The position numbers were made by a program, and so were the translations under genes. Positions 44,054 through 55,733 of a stretch of 64,000 nt of DNA are shown here, piece after piece (the first letter of the stretch is position 1; the number at the start of each line of letters is the position of its first letter). The stretch lies in NCBI GenBank assembly GCA_037157565.1, contig JAZHRO010000019.1, positions 61,626,501 through 61,690,500 on the forward strand. Direction: 5' to 3'. Below the pieces are notes generated by a model that saw only the letters and a list, made by a program, of their open reading frames with translations, was not told the DNA's origin and did not search any database. The DNA comes from Thalassia testudinum (taxonomy: Eukaryota; Streptophyta; Magnoliopsida; Alismatales; Hydrocharitaceae).

Positions 44054-47000
44054 TGATGCTTAAATCCTCAACATAATTAATTAAGTTATTTAGGCTTAAT
44101 TAAATGCAAGAGAAATTAACTTAGGTTAACTCGAATTAATGTCAGTTATGTAGTATAGGGCCAAGTTAACTTAACATTTTAGATTTTTAATTCTTTTTAA
44201 CTGGTTGAGTCCGGGTCGTTCACCAGGAGGTATAACTTATCTTAATTCACCATTAACTCCTAAACATAAATTACTAATTATTTAATCAATCAGAATTATA
44301 TTTAGATTACTTTAAGTACATGAATCTTGCATAAAAGATATTCACTTAAAAGAACATGCAACATTCCATAAGGAAAAACATATTTACATATGTAATTTGT
44401 CATTAAAAACCAAGTAAACATGTTTATTACACTAATTACAACTTATTTACAAAAGGTGAAGGCAAGAAAAAGAGATTCAAATGAATACAAGTTCCTTATT
44501 ACATCAATTAAGCTCAAAAAGACATATTATTAGAGTAAAAATACAAAATAAGAAGTCTAATTATAAGAAAAGATGTCTGATTCTCTTTACTTTTACTCTT
44601 TTCTTCATAACCTTCAGCCCTCAAATCTTCTTCTCTTCTTCTTCTACCTGTTCTGCCATCTCTCTCTCTCTCACTCTTTTCCTTTTTTCTTTCTTCTCTC
44701 ATCTTTTATTTTCTTAGATTTCTCCTTAAGTTCTCCTCTCTTATTCTCCTAAGTATATGCTCTTTCAGTTCTTTAACTATGCAAACTAAACCACACTTAA
44801 CCATTTAAAACCTTCTTAACTAAGCCCATTAATTTCTTTTTACTCCAAAATTATATTTATTTAATGGGTGGCCCGGCCTTTCGAGGATACACAGCACCCC
44901 TCTCAGGGCGGGACCAGACCCTACTCAGCCGAGCCTAGTTTGGTTATTAGATGGTTTATTTCTAGTTCAGATTCATGCATAGTCTCTGGCCTCCCAGGCC
45001 CACACACACGCTAGCTTACGGGACCACGCACACAGGCATATGCCTACGCACGCGCGCACACACACACACTCGCACAGGCACATGCTCACACACAAGCTCT
45101 TTACTTTGTGCCCAGCGCTGACGACCAAAACGTCGTTGACACTTTTTCCTATTATACCAGTGTGTGCATTCTAAATCTACCGATGTGGGACTATACTTGT
45201 TCCTTCCAGGTCGAACTTCAGTCGATGATTCCTGGCAGCATAGAGCTCCAAAGTGAGCAATCAAGGGCTCGTTGGAAAGCTCTATAAGTGCTCTACAAGA
45301 ATTTGGCATCAATTTGATGCTCAGAATAGATCTTGTCCTTCGATTTGAAGGGTGAAAGTAGAAGGTTTTCATGGCCATTCTGGCCTGTAGAGGACAACCT
45401 CAGGTCTATGGTCTTGCAGAGAGAGCTTTTGACCTCTAGATGAGGTCAAACTAGATTTAGGAGATGTTTTTGCATCTAATAGTGAAGGATAGGAACTCTA
45501 AGAGGCTTCAGGAATAGAAAGAAGCTCAAGAGCTTCACTAAGGAGCTTCAAAGCTCCATTTTGAGCTCTGATCAGCTTGACAGAAAGGGAGACAGCTTCT
45601 AAAGATTCTGCACAACTCTAAGAAGTTCTAACAAACTGATCTATATGGAAATTAGGTTAGAATTTCGACAAATAGACTCAAGAATAGTTTTGGGTTTAAA
45701 AGAACCCAAACTGTTCAGTGACAAGATTTGGCCTAATTCCTCAATAAAATAACTTAAATTTATTCCAATATCATCAGAATCATTCTGCCATTAGATTCAA
45801 CTCAATAAACATCAAATTTACTCAAGAATTCTCTTCATCAGACCTGAGTTTGACTAGAAGGCTCAAGAAGTTAACTTTCCGAACTAAAGCTTTTCTAAAC
45901 AAATTAAAGATCTAGGAAGATTCTAATTCACCTTAGAAATTGATTCAAGGTCTCACGAAGTAATTTTAACTAGAAATCCTAGGGTTTCAAGACTGTCGCC
46001 TGAGATCCTAATTGAGTTTGTTCGACAGAACAAACTACAACCTTTCTGAGTAAATGATCAATAGGACTAACCTCAATACACCTTCTTGATGCTTGTAGAT
46101 CTCTTAAATTAAACTAAACCCTAACAAATAGTCATCTCCAACTCTGCCAGAGTTGGAGAAGATAGAGGCCTATGTAGAGCTCCAGACCTCAAAATATCAA
46201 ATTAATAATCGATACAGAATCCTTAGGTCATTAGTAGTCAATCTAGAGCTCTGTATAGAGTTCTATGGGCTGAAGAACAATTTCAACTCGTCGGAGCTCC
46301 GGTGAGTTCAGATAGTGACTGACAATGTATAAAATTCAATGAAACAAGTCATTGAGGATCTGAAAAGCCTCTTGAGGTCGCAAGGAACCTCAAGAACTTG
46401 TCAATTAGCTCAATTAGTGATTAAAACACAAAATATGCAATGAATTTAGAAAGATTGCGATCTGAGTTCGCTAGAACTCAGACCAAGTTCTCTCACTTAA
46501 TTGAGTAGAGCGAACATGATAATGGAGTGTGGCGATGATAATGAATTATTTATTTAAATAAATAACTCATCTCTGAGTCGCCATTGACAGCGAGCTTGGA
46601 AATGAGGTGAAATTTAGGCATTTTTGGTGTAGGCAATTATTTATCAAATTAATGTGAAAATCGAGACCCTTAGATGATGACAAGGTGATGGAGGGCTCTA
46701 GTGAATGTGAATTGCCCTTGGTGACCTCCGCCATGGACAGCGGAGGCAACCGGTGAAGGTGGAGGTGGATTAGGCATTTAAGTGAGATAATCAAGAAATC
46801 AATATGTCCGAAATGATCGTGGAAGATTATAGAGTGTGATCAGTGATTTCAAAAGATAAAAAGATGCTCCAATCAAGCTCAAAGAGCTCATTGGAGCTGA
46901 AGAAGACGACGGAAAGAACTAACATTAAACCTAACTAAACTACCTAATTAACTACACTAATTACTCTATCTTACCTATCCTACTATTACCTGGATGAAGG

Positions 47001-48065
47001 GGCAAAGAAGCCTTCGTCGATGGTCCTTAATGGAGGAGGAAATCAGAGGGGTGGAGGAAGAAGTCCGGCAGGTGTTTGGGAGAAGCGAAGGTGGAGTTTG
47101 CCGTCAGCACTTCGTCAAAAGATGTAGCGGACGATGGCGGAGATCAGAGGCGAGTGGAAATGATCGGAGGAAGACGGTGGAAGCGAGAGAAAATCGTCGG
47201 ATTTTGAGTGAATAGTTTATCTATTAGCTCAGTAAGGGGAAGAGGGTAGGGAGCTAATTGTGCGAATTGGAGGAATCGAGGGGTATTTATAGGTTGCGGC
47301 GGCGACAAAGGGGCATGAATCTGGACGGAATGGTGTCTAAGTGCGAGGTAACCACCGACGTCTTCTCCGACGCTGGTGAGATTATCTTTGAACCCTAATT
47401 AGGATTACAACTTCATCCAGACCGATGGATGGAAAGGTGGCGGTGAGCGCAAGCTCCAGAAGCTTGACGAGGGTGGACGAACGTAGGATGGACGGTGATC
47501 GGAGGATTACAGTACCACCTATCGTCAGCCGTCCACACGACTGAAGAAGAAACGAAGAAGAAGATGTACATAGGGATCTGAATGCAAAAAAAGATAAGGA
47601 CCTAAATGAAGGAAAAGGTCTCGAGTGAAATGAAACCTAAGGACTAAAACGGAAACTAAGGTTTTCAAGGCTTATTTTAATTTAAATCTTTTTCAACTTT
47701 TTATATACGATTATAAATTAGACAAATATTATATATAAACCTTGGATTTACGTTTTGACCTTTTTAGCTTAATTTATTTAATTAAGTAAAGTTATTTAAG
47801 TTATTACATACTTAGGTATAAATTATGCTTAAGTTAATTAACACATTAATTAGGTAAATAATTAATAATATTTCGAGTCCATTTTTTATTAAATTATTAA
47901 TAATATTAATTGGATAATAATTTAGCATTTTTAACTTATTTTAAGGTCCTTTAATGATTTATCCCTTATTCTATAATTAACTCTCATATATACATATTTC
48001 TAGCTAATTAACTAGGGAAACTAGTTAATTAGGGGTAATTAGAAGCCACGATGAACCTCTCATCA
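44054..48065 (-). mobile_element. 5' LTR of element C
   Basis: 4012 bases; minus-strand start TGATGAGAGG (48065) and end GGATTTAAGCATCA (44054). Colinear with 26846-30883. It has the CT and CA repeats (44660-44675, 45000-45095) and the hairpin at 46135-46159. The frames within (44514, 45016, 46567) recur in the partner LTR only as shadows. No gene. Confidence 0.93.
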
Positions 48066-48070
48066 GGGTA

Positions 48071-48312
48071 TCAGTCCAACCTCGATAAGGAAAATCATAA
48101 AGGGTGGGAGAGTTGGGTGTTTGCATAGAAGTGGTGATTCCATGGGTGGAAAATCCCGCTCCTAGGATCTACTCAAAAGTGGGAGTTATCGGGCCAGTAC
48201 TCGTAGGATAGGAATATGAATGATCCCATGAATTGTCAATGTACCCATCAAAGGATGGATACGCTCGGGGCATGGGATCCTGGTTGAAATGATAAGAGTG
48301 AGAATAGTCCAT
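48071..48312 (-). pseudogene. Acidic unknown protein of element E, N-terminal part
   Basis: Starts ATG at 48312: 'MDYSHSYHFNQDPMPRAYPS', 'DGYIDNSWDHSYSYPTSTG', one stop, then 'ILGAGFSTHGITTSMQTPNS' and 'LYDFPYRGWTD', where element C interrupts. It is rich in Tyr, Pro, Ser and His. Joining one copy of GGGTA restores the frame into 26840 ('TPRQPEPEIDYPSQ'), so C hit an open reading frame. No known domain is recognised. The corresponding region of D (53201-53392) is also rich in Pro, Tyr and His. Confidence 0.6.
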
Positions 48313-49784
48313 TTCTTTCGATTGAACAGGTTAAACTCTCTTAGGACTTAGACAGATTAAAAATCGAAACTTCTTAGAGAGCTTTATCACGCACACACCA
48401 AGAAAAACAAGGCAAGAGGTCTTTTATTGATTTAAAGTTCTTTAAGTCCTCTTCCAACTAGTCAGCTTGGCCAAATATAGTCAAGGTAGTGTTTCTTCGT
48501 TCCCACGTAAGTGGTATAAGAGAAATGAGGCACTTGAAATTTCTGGTCAATGGCTGTTAAGAAGGTTGAGGTTACTTTTAGTTCTTTTTGGTGATCAATC
48601 AAGTTGTCAAGCAATTACTCACCCTAAATTGACTTTTGAGTACCCTAAAGACGTACACTTTGTTGCAATGATATTCTCTAATACTCAAGTAAAAAGGTAC
48701 TCTAATGATGGAAGCAAGGGATGCAACTAGGGTGAACCCTTCCTTTGAGGCCTTGCGTTAGCGATGCCTCTTAACAACCCTTGAATTCTTTTAAGGGGTG
48801 TCCCCCTCCTTAGAGTATCAAGTCACTCAGGAAAAAGTTAATACTACTGTCACAAAGTGAGATAGGAGGGTTTGCACCAATAAAGAGATCGATGCTTATA
48901 GCCTTAAGGGTTCAAGTCCTAGTGCAGTGCTTATAGTGCATGCTCAGTGCAGGAAGTGTGCATCACACTGCAAAAAGTGATTTTTCTTTTGAAAATCGCA
49001 GTCACGTTATTCAAACACATCCTGTATATTTTTCTTTCTTTTCAAGAACTAATGTGACCACTTGATTAATATTTTCAAATCAGCTTAAATGGTCTTTTTT
49101 TAATTATGTCCAAATGTAATGTGTGTGCAGATAACTGATGCACAAGAAAAGACATACCTTACTCTAGCTCTCTTCAATGCAGGATGTTTGCAATGCAAAA
49201 AGAAAAGCTAGATGCTGCTCATTCAATCCTAGATGATCTCCCTATTGATATGCAGCTTCTAGTAGGTAGTTCGAATATATATATTTTTTAATAATAATAA
49301 TAATAAGTAAACAAACTTAATCTAACTAACTAACTAACCAACATGCAGTTCAAACAATTTGAATAATCCTATAATCTAAATAAAATGGGAACACACTCCC
49401 GAAAATACTCTCTTACATACAAGAGCGATAACCAATAAAAGCATTGGGAATAGGTTCCCAAAAATGTCCAACAAGGGTCCAAAAAATAGAAATTAAATGT
49501 CTAATGTCTATCTATCCTAAATCCAAACTAAAATCTACTGACTAAATAGGGAAAGGCTCCTCCATACGCCTTCATGTGCGTGGGATCAAGGCCCACAAGT
49601 ACGTGTTGATGGCCTCCAGGTGGCGTCAAGGTCCACCAAAAATATCGTCTCCATCGTACGCACTTGTCGTGTTTGTCCGTTCGTTTTTGCACAGAAAATC
49701 ATCCACAGTCAGTAATTCAGAAAAGATTTCAAAATAGCATAAAAATAATACAAATTTCCCGAAAAAATTAATAGGTGTGTTTCC
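48313..49784 (-). other. Leader of element E
   Basis: About 1.47 kb without a coding frame. It shares words with the leader of B (18780-19270) and, reversed, with E copy 2 (63067-64000), for example the complement of GATGGAGACGATCTTTTTGG near 49640 and the run of ATA/ATT repeats at 49278-49310. Confidence 0.75.
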
Positions 49785-49802
49785 TCCACGGCAACGGCAC
49801 CA
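49785..49802 (-). other. tRNA-Asp primer-binding site of element E
   Basis: Minus strand TGGTGCCGTTGCCGTGGA matches the tRNA-Asp site at 16 of 18 positions. It lies two bases from the LTR boundary at 49805. Confidence 0.9.
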
Positions 49803-49804
49803 TT

Positions 49805-50547
49805 TGAAAGAGCAATCTTCATTTTCGATAAAAATTTTAACATAAAATGATGTGTCGTTTTAGTTCGTTGCATGGTAGAAAATCGCTTTTCAAAACATTT
49901 AATATTCAAAATCTAAACACGAAAATAATTAGGTCGTTTCCACAGGGAAGAATTAGACTATTAAACTAGTGAATGGTGTCTCATTTATTCGAGAAACTCA
50001 ACGCGTGCGGATACTAACTGGTGCACTTGTTTTCAACATAAATTCTTGATTTAATTAATTAATCAAGAATACAGGTGTGCATATGCAAAATCACCACTAT
50101 AGGAAATGCTTGAATTGTGATCTTAATATTGACAAGCAACGTCAAATTTAATTAAAACAGAATTCGTTCCCTATAACAAATATCCATGCTCGATTATTCA
50201 TGAGACGAATTTAACTATCCGCAATTCAAGTATAATGGAGGGATATCTATGCAAATCTATCTGAATATAATAATTGGATAAATAAATGAACAGTGCATCT
50301 CACAATGGCATTATGCGTAAATATTAATTGGATACATCCTGTAGCAAAACAGGGGATGTTCTCCCCTTTGCTCGCACGCGCGGAGGAGGGCTTCGTCGAA
50401 GGAGATGCTCTAGGGGAAAGTCAACCGGAGCGAGGCCTTCGCGTTGATGTTCGTCTCACGGCGGGAGGTGGCCAGAGGCATTGCTAGCAACGAGGAGATG
50501 ATGGCCGACGGTGGGTAAGATGCTGCTGGTGGAACGACGTGGAGGCG
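49805..50547 (-). mobile_element. 5' LTR of element E, piece 1 (U5)
   Basis: Begins TGAAAGAGC at 49805 (LTR end on the minus strand) and aligns with 21641-22385 of the 3' LTR. It is cut at 50547 by element D; AGGCG (50543-50547) is the left target duplication. It continues at 56736. Confidence 0.92.
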
Positions 50548-50990
50548 TGATTGTGCAGCAATCATAGGTCTTAATTTACCTAAATTAGGCTAGGACTCAG
50601 CATAAGTTAGGGTAATTCATGCATGCATAAGCATTATCTGCATCTTTACTCCTTTCTTTTAGCTATGCATAAAATAATGCTATAATGTGCTGATTAGGTG
50701 CATTATGTCAATTATAGGTAATAAGCTAGATCTGAAACTGGATCAGGAGAACAGAAGAATAACGGGTGTTGCAGCAGAGCTGGAGGAGAAGACCTAGATT
50801 AGATGTAGTAGGCAATAATGTAAGGGAGTTAAGGTATGCTACTCTATTAAGTAGGAATAAAGCAATAAAATGTGAAGAACTTAGGTCCATCCTAGCCCTA
50901 GGATAGCCTAGAGACTTCCGTACGCCTTAGCCACCCTTAGATTAGGTCACCGCACCCTAGGAAACCTTAAAACCCTAATTCCAACCTTTA

Positions 50991-51225
50991 TCTGGACGTC
51001 CAAATGAATTATAGGACGTCTAGAACCTTTAGCTAACTCCCGCACACCTTAAACCCACTTCTGCAGTGTTATTGGACGTCCAGACACTTGGTCAGACGTC
51101 CAATTTCCGCAGAATACCCAAGACAGAACCTTGAATTCTTCCTGACTCTGATTGGACGTCCAGAAAAAAAGTTTGGACTTCTGATTTTTGAGTATAAGAC
51201 ATCTGCTTCCATTTTTGGACGTCAG
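50991..51225. repeat. GACGTC palindrome cluster in LTR D
   Basis: Copies near 50993 (TGGACGTCC), 51013 (GGACGTCTAG), 51073 (GGACGTCCAGAC), 51092 (CAGACGTCCAA), 51153 (GGACGTCC), 51197 (AGACATCTG) and 51216 (GGACGTCAG); 51174 is GGACTTCTG. All lie upstream of the TATA box at 51919. Confidence 0.9.
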
Positions 51226-51918
51226 AAGCTATTCTCTAGTTCCTATTTTGAGATTCAAGCCTTGATCTTGGATCTCTAGCTCCCTAAACCTAATTCCAAC
51301 CCCATAGGAACCTAAATTAAGGTACCATAACCCTAGTTCATCACCTATAGACCTCCCTAAGGACCTAATTAGGTCCTCCCTAAACCTAATTGACTTAGAT
51401 CATAGTAAATTACCATTACTTAAGTCAATTTGACTCGTAGGGTCCAATTGAGCTCAGATCTTAACCCACACAAGTCCAATTGGACTCAGTGAAAGTCCAA
51501 CTGACCTAAGCCCAACCTAATTGAGTTATTTCACTCTCAATAAGGTTCACACTCATTCAATTAAACTTGTGTTAAGTTTAATTGCAATTCCTCATTAGCA
51601 ATTAGGGTTTGCAACCATAATTTAAGGCCTACACCTACCTAAACCCCTTAGGACCTAACCTAGACCACATAGCCACATAGGGCACGGCCACACACTCACA
51701 CACACACACCCATTCAAGCACACACACCCATCTAGAGTTCTCTAGAACTCTCTTCAAAGTGGCACCATTCTTGGTTGCCAAATTTAGCAACCAAGAGCCA
51801 TTCAATTCTTAGATCCACTTTTTATGGATCTAAGAACTACCTCTCTCTCACCATGGTCGGCCACTTATGGGGCTCTCTCTAGAGAGTTTCACACTTCTCT
51901 AGAGATACTCCCTTAGGT

Positions 51919-51932
51919 CTATAAAAAGACCT
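51919..51932 (+). promoter_or_regulatory. TATA box of LTR D
   Basis: TCTATAAAAAGACC, also present in the 3' LTR at ~55799. It is the likely pol II promoter element. Confidence 0.65.
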
Positions 51933-52856
51933 AAGGGGTCGCCATTTGCACCCATCCCATTCTTGGCACTCATTCACATTTAGGTTAGCTACATCCACCT
52001 CCATGAGTTGTGCACCATAGAAGCCACCATCTCCACGCTAGGATGTTGGATCATCTCCCCAACCTCTCTCCAAGGGCCGGTCTAAGCACCATTGGCCGCC
52101 CCTCCTTCTCCTCTCAACTACTCAAAGGCCATTGGAGCCCACCTCCGAATGCCCTTCTTTTCTGCTAGATTAGTAGCTTAGCTCTTCATAGTTTTACTAC
52201 TTTCATTTACTGATTAGTAGTGTAGCTCTGATTCTCCCTCAATGATGCATGCAAAATCCCCCTGTATGTGATCATTTTCTGTTAGCTAGATTTGTGTTTT
52301 TCAAGCTTTCCTTTACAAGCTTTCCTCTAAATTCCCTGTTGCAAACATCCTCCTGAATGAATGAATAAAAGATATATTTTTTTATATACATATCTCTATG
52401 TTGAAAATCACCATGAGATTATTGGTTGCAGTCTATTTCGTGTGATTCAAGTTGCCTGCTTTTCATTTATATATATTGCTATAAGCATGTCGGTTCCGGA
52501 AAATCTAGAAGATTTACTATAAATGCATTTTCCATAAACGGCCACCACATAACTAGAATTGTGCACATTGAAACTCATACTTTCACCTTCGTTTCCTATT
52601 TAACACACGCGCATGTAATCAGAGTCACAATAGAAGTGGCAAAACTCTAATCCGAAGATTGGAAACCGATGTGCGATTCTAAATAAGTAGAGCGATAAAA
52701 GATTGATTTCATATTTGAACAAACGCCTCCCAGAGACGAACGACTGAGACTCAAAGTCTTGTTATCTTTTTATAAATATTTTTTGTTTGATCATATTGCG
52801 CACTATACTACGATGTATTTTCCTATCAAAAATGCGCTTTACGAGTCACAAAGAAA

Positions 52857-52874
52857 TGGCGTCATTGCCGGGGA
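52857..52874 (+). other. tRNA-Asp primer-binding site of element D
   Basis: TGGCGTCATTGCCGGGGA matches the tRNA-Asp site at 16 of 18 positions and lies two bases after the LTR. Confidence 0.93.
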
Positions 52875-53100
52875 GGCAACGCCATTTTTTTTTTATTTCG
52901 ATCTTTTGAACCATCACTAACAAATCTTCCTCTACTTTGTTTTTGGATGTGCAGAACAACATAGGAAAAATGGGATCTGCATACACAACAAGTGCGAAAA
53001 AAGATTTCTAGGTGCACATCACCCTCTTTAGTCTAGGTTTTCTTTTGAACCCTAGGATAGATTTGCTTCTAGCAATTTCTTTTGACCCACGAGCTTATCT
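52875..53100 (+). other. Short leader of element D
   Basis: 226 bases with no coding frame, T-rich at the left. Compared with B and E the leader is short. Start of the reading frame is uncertain. Confidence 0.5.
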
Positions 53101-53159
53101 GAGAGCCCGGGTCACTGAATCAACTCAGCCTTGGGATCAGAACCCAAGGTGGTGAAGAT

Positions 53160-54691
53160 GACTTTTCGCTTCGCCTGATCCTTCTCCTCAGGTTATCGAA
53201 GTGGTTAACCCACATCCTAACCCTGGATATTATGACCCATACCAATCGATCCCTCAAAGGACCGCATCTTATAACCCAGGATATGGATTTCATACTCCTG
53301 CTTCTCACCCATGGAATATGGGTAGACCTGATTCACCCCCTGGAACCCCTGAAGAACTACCGGTGCATATGCGACCACATTACAGAATATAGAGAACTAT
53401 AGCTAGCACTAGGGAAAAGGCTGCATCCTATCTCCACGAAATCCAAGCTATCACTGAGCCAAACCAAAGATAAAGCTGGATTCCACATCAATAAGCTGTG
53501 ATGGAGCTCCTTCAAGGAACAACAGGGATAACAAGGCTAATTAGACAAAATTGGGAAACTCAAGAACTATTGCTTTTGAGATATCAAGTGGAAAATAGCC
53601 TTGAAGACCTCGAAGAATTTGAAACGACTACACCGGAAGGACACACAGAAGATTCTCAGGAGCAGATGCTGGAAGATCATTCAGGGGAAGAAAAATCTAG
53701 CTTGGATATGAGATAGGAGAAGGAAGTATGCCGAATGGGTTCGTCTGAGAACTCCATTTAGGAAATTGAGGAGGAAAGGACTGATATCTCCAGGACTGAG
53801 CCACAATCGGATTATCCTAAATCCTGGGAGATACCTCATGCGTTAGGAAACCCAAATGAGATAAGGGAAGTAGATCTAGTTGAGGATATGGATCTTAAGG
53901 CAAACATTACATGTGACACTACTGATCAGCCTAAGCCACTTCCCATTGTAGGTGAACCTGTGCTAGAGCCAACATCTTCTGATCTGCACTCTTCTTTCAC
54001 CTACATACCTAATTCGGATGTTAGAGATTCTGAGATGACACTTTCTATCACTGATCCTGACATCCGAAGACCAGAAGTAGCTATGGATGACTTGACCGAA
54101 GAAATAAATATGCTACCTGAGGCAGGAATTACTGAGGAACCCAATGTATACGAGGGTGAAGTATTGAGCAGAATGAGCTGGGGATGCACCTATCATCCTA
54201 GTCAATGTCTCAACCCCAAGCCTGAAGAGTCAGCCTCCAATGAATCAAAGATGAGTACTGATGAGGACGAAGTAATTTCTGACGAGGATTTTAGCGACCT
54301 CCCCACAGACCTTCTACTTCCATGAATACCCCCGTATGATCTAGAGCCTGGAGAAGGCATGATGTTTGATGTCAATTATAGTTATGAGGATCCCTATGAC
54401 TTAGATTCTAGTTCTGAGATACATTTTGATCTACTCCCTCAACAACTTCCTGCTGAATTGTGGGACATGATAAATCAGCTGAATCAACATCATGATCCCC
54501 TCTCTGATTATCCTCTATTTTCCACCACCACTCCACACTTTCTTATAGCTAGACTTTTTGGAGTAGGGGTGCACAATCAGCTGGTTCGCATCTCCGGACC
54601 ACTGATTCTGGGAGCATACGAGCATATCTTTCTCTTAATCTTGATCGGCTCCTTTGCTAGAACTAATACATTTGATTTAGTTCTCACCTAG
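53160..54691 (+). pseudogene. Acidic unknown protein of element D
   Basis: One frame (53201, 53498, 53888 and 54359 share phase) runs ~500 codons with about six stops, several of them TAG/TGA that could come from Gln/Trp codons by C-to-T or G-to-A change. N-terminal part: 'NPHPNPGYYDPYQSIPQRTA' and 'ASHPWNMGRPDSPPGTPEEL'; middle: 'VMELLQGTTGITRLIRQNWE', 'ENSLEDLEEFETT'; then acidic 'STDEDEVISDEDFSDLPTDL' and 'DLDSSSEIHFDLLPQQLPAE'; C-terminus 'FGVGVHNQLVRISGPLILGA'. No gag, protease, RT or integrase motif. I do not recognise it. The layout is like that of E (48312 to 25886). Confidence 0.65.
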
Positions 54692-55269
54692 CTGGAGGCG
54701 TTAAACTCAGCACATATAGATAGCATATCCCACCATCATCTATACATAATCATTTTTATACATAGCATATTTTTTCCATTTAGCATATTTTTTTTCTACA
54801 TATTGCATACTGACAGGTTGGCCGGTGCTTAATATATAATTTCAGGAGCAATTACAGGTGATTTCTACCCATTCTCTCCCTGCTGTATTTATTTTCTTTT
54901 ATATTCATGCATGAGGACATGCAAAAACTTGGCATGGGGGGTAGATACAAAAAAACTGAAAATTTTTATGCCAACATTTAGGAAAACCTCGAAGCTGCAT
55001 GTAAAACATACTTTAGGATCCTAAATAAAAGAACAACCGACTCCACCTCCAATGCTCTCATTGGAGTTAAACATCGTCCGCAACCGCCATTTTCGACTCA
55101 CCCGCTCATCTCTTGTTCTAAATTTAGGGTCAAGCTGATTGTAACCCGATATGGGAATTTTACGAAGTACAAATTATACGAGGTTACTTGTTTATAGCAT
55201 ATATACATATTGCACTCATGAATAAGATTATTTTATTAAAAGAATACATTAGGGATTTTATCCTCTAGT
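54692..55269 (+). other. 3' region of element D with conserved purine box
   Basis: 54907-54944 reads CATGAGGACATGC, then AAAAACTTGGCATGGGGGG. It matches the box that follows the last frame in B, C and E. 55040-55120 has 'cctccaatgctctcattggagttaaacatcg'. No gene is seen. Confidence 0.65.
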
Positions 55270-55733
55270 TGATTCCTGTAATCTGAAATCTAGTCCAACT
55301 TTTCACACACACGTAGAATTTGCAATGGATTCACTGTGAAGGCTAATAAACGTCTTTAGTCTGTCGAGAAGAAGTAGTGCTTCTTTTCCTGAACCCTTGG
55401 ACAGTGTGTTGGGAGTTAGGCAAATTTTCTTCCAAAAATCCACCAAATAGTGTGAGATGAGAGTAGAGTGTACTGGTGCTCTAAGATTAGTGCAAGGAAT
55501 TTGGAATCCTAGATAATTAAGTGATGATACTCGGAGATAAAGAATAGTTTTCGCTCTCGATTCCTGCGTATACATTTTTGTGCGAAATTTTGAGAGCCAC
55601 CAAATAAGGCAAATATGCGGAGAACGAGTTCTCATAAAACTAGGGCTAAGGTAGATGGTTACGACCATTCTTTACAGAATCCTTAGCTGAAGGAGGGTAT
55701 TGATGTCAAGGTCAGAAATACATCGTCTTATCC
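55270..55733 (-). mobile_element. L1-type LINE reverse transcriptase fragment in element D
   Basis: Minus-strand frames decode, in order, an ADDVF-like box (~55725), 'INTLLQLRI', 'LIWW' / 'FGGSQNF', and 55668-55303 'LNYLGFQIPCTNL'. This is the order found in plant L1 ORF2 (YADD box, LxxxL helix, NKSK region, YLGxP motif). Frame changes and stops are frequent. It stops where the truncated 3' LTR of D begins, so it may be a 5'-truncated insertion or a chimeric join. Confidence 0.6.

Larger units (their letters stand above)
26846..48065 (-). mobile_element. Element C, complete Athila-like retrotransposon with 4-kb LTRs
   Basis: 5' LTR 48065-44054, primer site 44047-44030, leader, gag, protease, RT, RNase H, integrase, 3' untranslated region with solo LTRs I and H, 3' LTR 30883-26846. 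Flanks are GGGTA on both sides (26841-26845, 48066-48070). Length is 21,220 bases, ~17.4 kb without LTR I. Over a ~245-base stretch the two LTRs differ at ~13 sites, so this is one of the younger insertions. Stops and frame changes occur in all genes. Confidence 0.93.
50548..52854 (+). mobile_element. 5' LTR of element D
   Basis: 2307 bases. Its tip TGATTG TGCAG CAATCA is a small hairpin. U3 has at least seven GACGTC-type sites (50993-51225). TCTATAAAAAGACC (51919-51932) is the TATA box; a 'ggacgaac... gtatcatattgcgcac tatactacgatg' U5 stretch ends at CACAAAGA (52854). The last ~1000 bases pair with 55733-56730. Confidence 0.9.
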
